From Burkholderiaceae bacterium 16 (GTDB taxonomy: Bacteria > Pseudomonadota > Gammaproteobacteria > Burkholderiales > Burkholderiaceae), in assembly GCA_000955785.1 (NCBI GenBank), contig JYOD01000047.1, forward strand, positions 1 to 64,000: a stretch of 64,000 bases of DNA, in the 5' to 3' direction. Positions 63,870 through 64,000 of the stretch are shown here, in pieces. The position numbers and the translations under genes were made by a program. The first letter of the stretch is position 1. Every line of letters begins with the position of its first letter. The notes under the pieces were generated by a model. It worked only from the letters and a program-made list of their open reading frames with translations, was not told where the DNA came from and searched no databases.

Positions 63870-64000
63870 TCAGACCAGCGCGATGCGATCCTCCACCAGC
63901 CGGATCTGGCCGCCCGGCTTGTCCTCCATGATCTTCATCGACTTCTGCCCGATGTGCAGGCTGACCCCGCCATGGATACGCCGGCTTACCTCGATCACGG
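63870..64000 (-). CDS. C-terminal end of a probable DUF342 (FapA-family) protein, cut by the window edge
   Basis: The last 43 codons of a minus-strand gene ending with TGA at 63870-63872. The visible residues include EVSRRIHGGVSLHIGQ and QIRLVEDRIAL. The pattern of a basic strand, H/PGV, IG and a final RL-E-D-RI is what I recall at the end of DUF342/FapA proteins. Too little is visible for certainty. Confidence 0.45.
   Translation of the reverse strand, partial: VIEVSRRIHGGVSLHIGQKSMKIMEDKPGGQIRLVEDRIALV

Noticed and set aside
1..64000. CRISPR arrays, insertion sequences, prophage genes, rRNA
   Set aside because: No regularly spaced direct repeats, transposase or integrase motifs, phage structural genes or rRNA sequence were seen on either strand.

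Overview
The window is GC-rich chromosomal DNA from a beta-proteobacterium of the Burkholderiales. The Cupriavidus/Ralstonia type of porin, the puuD-uraH-gntR-permease-puuE-uraD purine order and the maeB/pepN/fbp neighbourhood suggest Cupriavidus or a close relative. This is inferred from gene content; no database was searched.

Layout. (1) 172-8761: a LysR regulator diverges from xdhA-xdhB-xdhC, an adenine/adenosine deaminase and guanine deaminase, which convert purine bases to urate. (2) 8938-17336: a fatty acid desaturase, a Tat-type exported NAD(P)-binding protein, then a + strand run of TonB-dependent receptor, YVTN beta-propeller, solute-binding protein and ion permease. (3) 17395-41747: an accessory envelope and ion-homeostasis region. 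It holds a DUF2092 operon with a repeat-rich secreted protein, a patatin/acetoacetate decarboxylase pair, a FixL/FixJ-like two-component system, a DUF4239 protein, a K+ channel, a ClC channel, two paralogous glycine-zipper proteins, an MFP-RND-OMF-PqiA-PqiB-PqiC operon, a SYLF lipoprotein and a receiver-only response regulator. (4) 41991-45321: an ankyrin-repeat protein, a PQQ-dependent dehydrogenase and a diheme cytochrome c. (5) 45490-51247: the second half of purine catabolism: puuD and uraH, diverging from gntR, then a nucleobase permease, puuE and uraD. (6) 51416-64000: a porin, malic enzyme, a DUF4136 lipoprotein, pepN, fbp, tRNA-Thr(CGU), GrpB, a HAD phosphatase, a small outer-membrane-like protein and the end of a probable DUF342 gene.

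The most interesting signal is a palindrome, GGACC(A/T)(A/T)GGTCC with one variant. It occurs six times, at 19584, 21747, 26859, 27715, 41309 and 41834, only in region 3 and only in intergenic DNA. Five copies share a polarity: AAT(T/A) follows the palindrome on the side facing the gene, and an A/T-rich hexamer lies 22-30 nt further on. This fits an activator site centred near -40. Its ACCATGGT-type core resembles the boxes of StyR/TodT, FixJ-family regulators, so the FixJ-like regulator at 23751-24425 is the leading candidate to bind it. The six sites would unite the DUF2092 operon, patatin-adc, DUF4239, the first glycine-zipper gene (perhaps through to ClC), the SYLF lipoprotein and the lone receiver in one regulon that I do not recognise as described.

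How the genes work together: regions 1 and 5 together take adenine and guanine through xanthine, urate, 5-hydroxyisourate and OHCU to allantoin and allantoate, with uptake by an NCS2 permease. Two palindromes of the form TTGT-N2-ACAA between uraH and gntR are the likely GntR operators. The two purine blocks are about 37 kb apart, with the accessory region between them.
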